In this document: positions 5,374 to 7,372 of the stretch, one piece after another
Layout of the letters: every line of letters starts with the position of its first letter
How positions within the stretch are numbered: the first letter of the stretch is position 1
Assembly: GCA_937877165.1 (NCBI GenBank)
Contig: CALEFO010000144.1
Location: forward strand, 1-7,372
Length of the DNA: 7,372 bases
Source of the DNA: an uncultured Lachnospiraceae bacterium
GTDB taxonomy: Bacteria; Bacillota; Clostridia; Lachnospirales; Lachnospiraceae
Reading direction: 5' to 3'
Notes under the pieces: model-generated
Databases searched by the model: none
Seen by the model: the letters and a program-made list of their open reading frames with translations, nothing else
What the model was told of the DNA's origin: nothing
Translations under genes and position numbers: made by a program

Positions 5374-7155
5374 ATGGAAAAAGAGCAGTATTTGGAAGTA
5401 TACCGTCATTCTCTGGCACATATTCTTGCCAAGGCCGTTTTGGAGCTGTACGGCGAGGATACGCAGTATGCGATCGGACCGCAGATTGACGATGGTTTTT
5501 ATTATGATTTTGTCCTTCCGGCAGGAAAGACCATTCAGGAGGCGGATTTCAAGAAAATCGAGGACAGGATGCGCGAGATCATGAAGCGCAAGGAGCCCTG
5601 GACGAGAAAAGAGGTTTCCAAGACGGAGGCTCTGGAGATTTTCAAGAACCAGCGCTTTAAGACTGAGCTGATTCAGGATCTTCCGGATGATGAAACTATC
5701 ACCGTTTACTATACCGGCGACGACTATGTGGATCTGTGCAGAGGACCTCATGTGGAGAATTCTCAGGATCTTCTGTCCGCGGCCTTTGAGCTTCGCAGCG
5801 TATCCGGCGCATACTGGAGAGGTGATGAGCACCGCGATCAGATGACCCGCATCTATGCCTATGCATTCCCGGACAAGGCGGCACTCAAGGCGCACAAGGA
5901 TCTGATCCGCGAGGCGAAGGAAAGAGATCACAAGCTGATCGGCAAGCAGATGGAGCTGTTTTATTTTGACCCGACAGCACCCGGAATGCCCTATTGGATG
6001 CCGAGAGGATGGAAGCTGTTTAATGCTCTTCTTGCTTTCTGGAGAAATATCCATGACGAGCACGGCTATCAGGAAATTTCCGGACCGGTTCTGTCGAAGA
6101 AGGAGCTGTGGGAGACGTCCGGTCACTGGGCACACTATAAGGACGGCATGTTCATCATCCCTCCGGCAGAGGGTGAGAGCGAAGAGGACACCTATGCGCT
6201 GAAGCCGATGAACTGTCCGAACGCCATCAAGATTTATCAGACGAAGCCCCGTTCCTATAAGGATCTTCCGCTTCGGATCAATCAGGTGGACGTCATTCAC
6301 CGCAAGGAGAAGAGCGGAGAGCTTAACGGCCTGTTCCGCGTGCAGCAGTTCCGGCAGGACGATGCACACATTCTCGTGACCGAGGATCAGATCGGATCCG
6401 AAATCAATGATATCATGGATATCGCAACGCAGATTTACGGAACGTTCGGCTTGACCTATGGTGCAGAGCTTTCCACGCGCCCGGATGATTTCATGGGTGA
6501 TATCAATACCTGGAATCAGGCGGAGGCGGATCTGAAGAAGATCCTTGTGGACAAGTACGGAGAGAACGGTTTCGAGATCAATGAGGGTGACGGCGCCTTC
6601 TACGGCCCGAAGATTGACCTGAAGATGAAGGATGCTCTGGGACGCGAATGGCAGATGGGAACCATCCAGCTTGACTTCCAGCTGCCTTTGAACTTTGGCA
6701 TGAAGTATACGGCAGCGGACGGCACGCAGAAGCAGCCTGTTATGATTCACCGCGCGATTTTCGGCTCCATGGAGCGGTTCATCGGCATCATCACGGAGAA
6801 CTTCAAGGGCAGCTTCCCGTTCTGGCTGGCTCCCTATCAGATCGGCATTGTACCGATCCGTCCGGAGCACAACGAGTACGCGAAGAAGGTTGCAGACCTG
6901 TGCCGCAAGAACGGACTGCGCGTAGAGGCAGACTATTCGGACAACAATATGAAGACCAAGATCAAGGGCTTCAAGAATTACAAGGATCCTTATATTCTGG
7001 TGCTCGGTGACAACGAGGCGGCGAATAACACCGTTTCCATCAATATCCGCGGCAACAAGCAGCTCAACAATGTGCCGCTGGATGAATTCCTGGATCTGTG
7101 CGACCGCATGGTGGAAGAGCACAGCCTGGATCTTGTGGAGACACTGGAAGACTGA
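5374..7155 (+). CDS. thrS: Threonyl-tRNA synthetase lacking the TGS domain
   Basis: ThrRS is a class II synthetase that charges tRNA-Thr in the cytoplasm. The 593-residue product begins directly at the editing domain: H12-x3-H16 (HSLAH) and C122-x3-H126 (CRGPH) are the conserved editing-site residues. The catalytic core (about 215-480) contains motif 1 around SGPVLSKKELWETSGHW, motif 2 FRVQQFRQDDAHI, and motif 3 MIHRAIFGSMERFIG. Predicted zinc ligands are C281 (PMNCP), H332 (DDAHI) and H459 (MIHRA). The anticodon-binding domain starts near 485 (LAPYQIGIVPI). The usual N-terminal TGS domain of about 60 residues is absent. The frame upstream runs into the T-box terminator, so it cannot encode one. 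ATG 5374 follows AAGGAG (5361-5366) by 7 bases. Confidence 0.97.
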   Translation: MEKEQYLEVYRHSLAHILAKAVLELYGEDTQYAIGPQIDDGFYYDFVLPAGKTIQEADFKKIEDRMREIMKRKEPWTRKEVSKTEALEIFKNQRFKTELIQDLPDDETITVYYTGDDYVDLCRGPHVENSQDLLSAAFELRSVSGAYWRGDEHRDQMTRIYAYAFPDKAALKAHKDLIREAKERDHKLIGKQMELFYFDPTAPGMPYWMPRGWKLFNALLAFWRNIHDEHGYQEISGPVLSKKELWETSGHWAHYKDGMFIIPPAEGESEEDTYALKPMNCPNAIKIYQTKPRSYKDLPLRINQVDVIHRKEKSGELNGLFRVQQFRQDDAHILVTEDQIGSEINDIMDIATQIYGTFGLTYGAELSTRPDDFMGDINTWNQAEADLKKILVDKYGENGFEINEGDGAFYGPKIDLKMKDALGREWQMGTIQLDFQLPLNFGMKYTAADGTQKQPVMIHRAIFGSMERFIGIITENFKGSFPFWLAPYQIGIVPIRPEHNEYAKKVADLCRKNGLRVEADYSDNNMKTKIKGFKNYKDPYILVLGDNEAANNTVSINIRGNKQLNNVPLDEFLDLCDRMVEEHSLDLVETLED

Positions 7156-7202
7156 TCTCTACAGTCATAGATCTTGAACAGCAATCAATGCGGATTGAAA
7201 CC

Positions 7203-7276
7203 AAGCCCTGCAGTGACAGCTGCTCCTTCGCAATAATACCGGATACCCGGTGCGGGGAGCATGGCCTGCAGGGCTT
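7203..7276. other. Extended structured stem element downstream of thrS
   Basis: AAGCCCTGCAG (7203-7213) is the exact reverse complement of CTGCAGGGCTT (7266-7276). Further in-register pairings nest inside: GCT/GGC (7219-7221/7263-7265, one G-U), GCTCC/GGAGC (7222-7226/7256-7260), CGC/GCG (7229-7231/7252-7254) and ACCGG/CCGGT (7238-7242/7247-7251) around an ATAC loop. Asymmetric internal loops (TGACA, AT, AATAAT) separate them. The following sequence has no proper T-run on either strand. It could be a structured 3' UTR, a small RNA or a palindromic repeat. I do not recognise the family. Confidence 0.5.
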
Positions 7277-7290
7277 GCTTTATGCCTTGA

Positions 7291-7323
7291 AGCACCTTGA
7301 CGGTGCTACAATTTTCTAATTTT
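7291..7323 (+). terminator. Possible weak terminator
   Basis: AGCACC (7291-7296) pairs with GGTGCT (7302-7307) around a 5-base loop. The tail ACAATTTTCTAATTTT is T-rich but begins three bases after the stem and is interrupted. It would end thrS transcripts or a small RNA from the preceding element. Confidence 0.4.
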
Positions 7324-7343
7324 CACAAATTTGAAAAAACTAC

Positions 7344-7372
7344 TTGCAATTCAAGAACGGCAATGATACAAT
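7344..7372 (+). promoter_or_regulatory. Strong sigma-A-type promoter for a gene beyond the window
   Basis: TTGCAA (7344-7349) and TACAAT (7367-7372) are separated by 17 bases. The TGA immediately before the -10 box (7364-7366) makes it an extended -10 element. An inverted repeat TTTTCA/TGAAAA (7320-7325/7332-7337) lies just upstream. The transcript starts outside the window. Confidence 0.75.

Noticed and set aside
5311..7122. A 603-codon open frame on the minus strand opposite thrS
   Set aside because: It is a codon-bias shadow of a clearly real gene, rich in Leu/Ile/Val/Arg without recognisable domains, and its far end runs through the T-box terminator.
1..7372. CRISPR array, insertion sequence, tRNA genes or prophage
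   Set aside because: I saw no spaced direct repeats, transposase, cloverleaf sequence or phage genes. The repeats present are short, local inverted repeats.

Overview
The window looks like a chromosomal housekeeping segment from a Lachnospiraceae-type (Clostridia) Firmicute. The reasons are a threonyl-tRNA synthetase gene behind a T-box leader, strong AGGAGG-type ribosome binding sites, a DUF5688 protein (a family I know mainly from Lachnospiraceae), a YqeG-family HAD phosphatase next to shikimate genes, and moderately high GC. The family assignment is inference. Every supported gene lies on the + strand.

Layout. Bases 1-47 hold the last codons of an upstream gene, probably phosphoketolase, closed by a strong terminator at 101-137. 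A gene-free leader of about 200 bases precedes nrdR (345-839), which overlaps yqeG (836-1342) by ATGA. After a structured 131-base gap comes a tight shikimate cluster: aroE (1474-2391), aroK (2415-2930) and aroQ (2976-3416). A sigma-A promoter whose -35 box overlaps the aroQ stop drives efp (3485-4042), which ends at a long hairpin terminator (4132-4174). A 217-residue DUF5688 protein (4328-4981) follows. A further promoter (5001-5029) drives a threonine T-box leader (about 5037-5325) and thrS (5374-7155). The last 217 bases hold an elaborate 74-base stem structure, a weak terminator-like hairpin and a strong extended -10 promoter that ends on the final base and must serve a gene beyond the window.

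How the genes work together. AroQ makes 3-dehydroshikimate, AroE reduces it to shikimate and AroK phosphorylates it, so the three consecutive middle steps of the shikimate pathway are co-encoded. NrdR is the dATP/ATP-sensing repressor of ribonucleotide reductase genes. YqeG is a predicted phosphatase. EF-P rescues ribosomes at polyproline. ThrRS charges tRNA-Thr and is controlled by uncharged tRNA-Thr through the T-box.

Novelty. I see no phage, transposon, CRISPR array or defence system. The items most worth following up are non-canonical details: a ThrRS without the usual N-terminal TGS domain, a DUF5688 protein that appears to lack its N-terminal half, a T-box with an oversized stem I, and a highly structured element of unknown function downstream of thrS.
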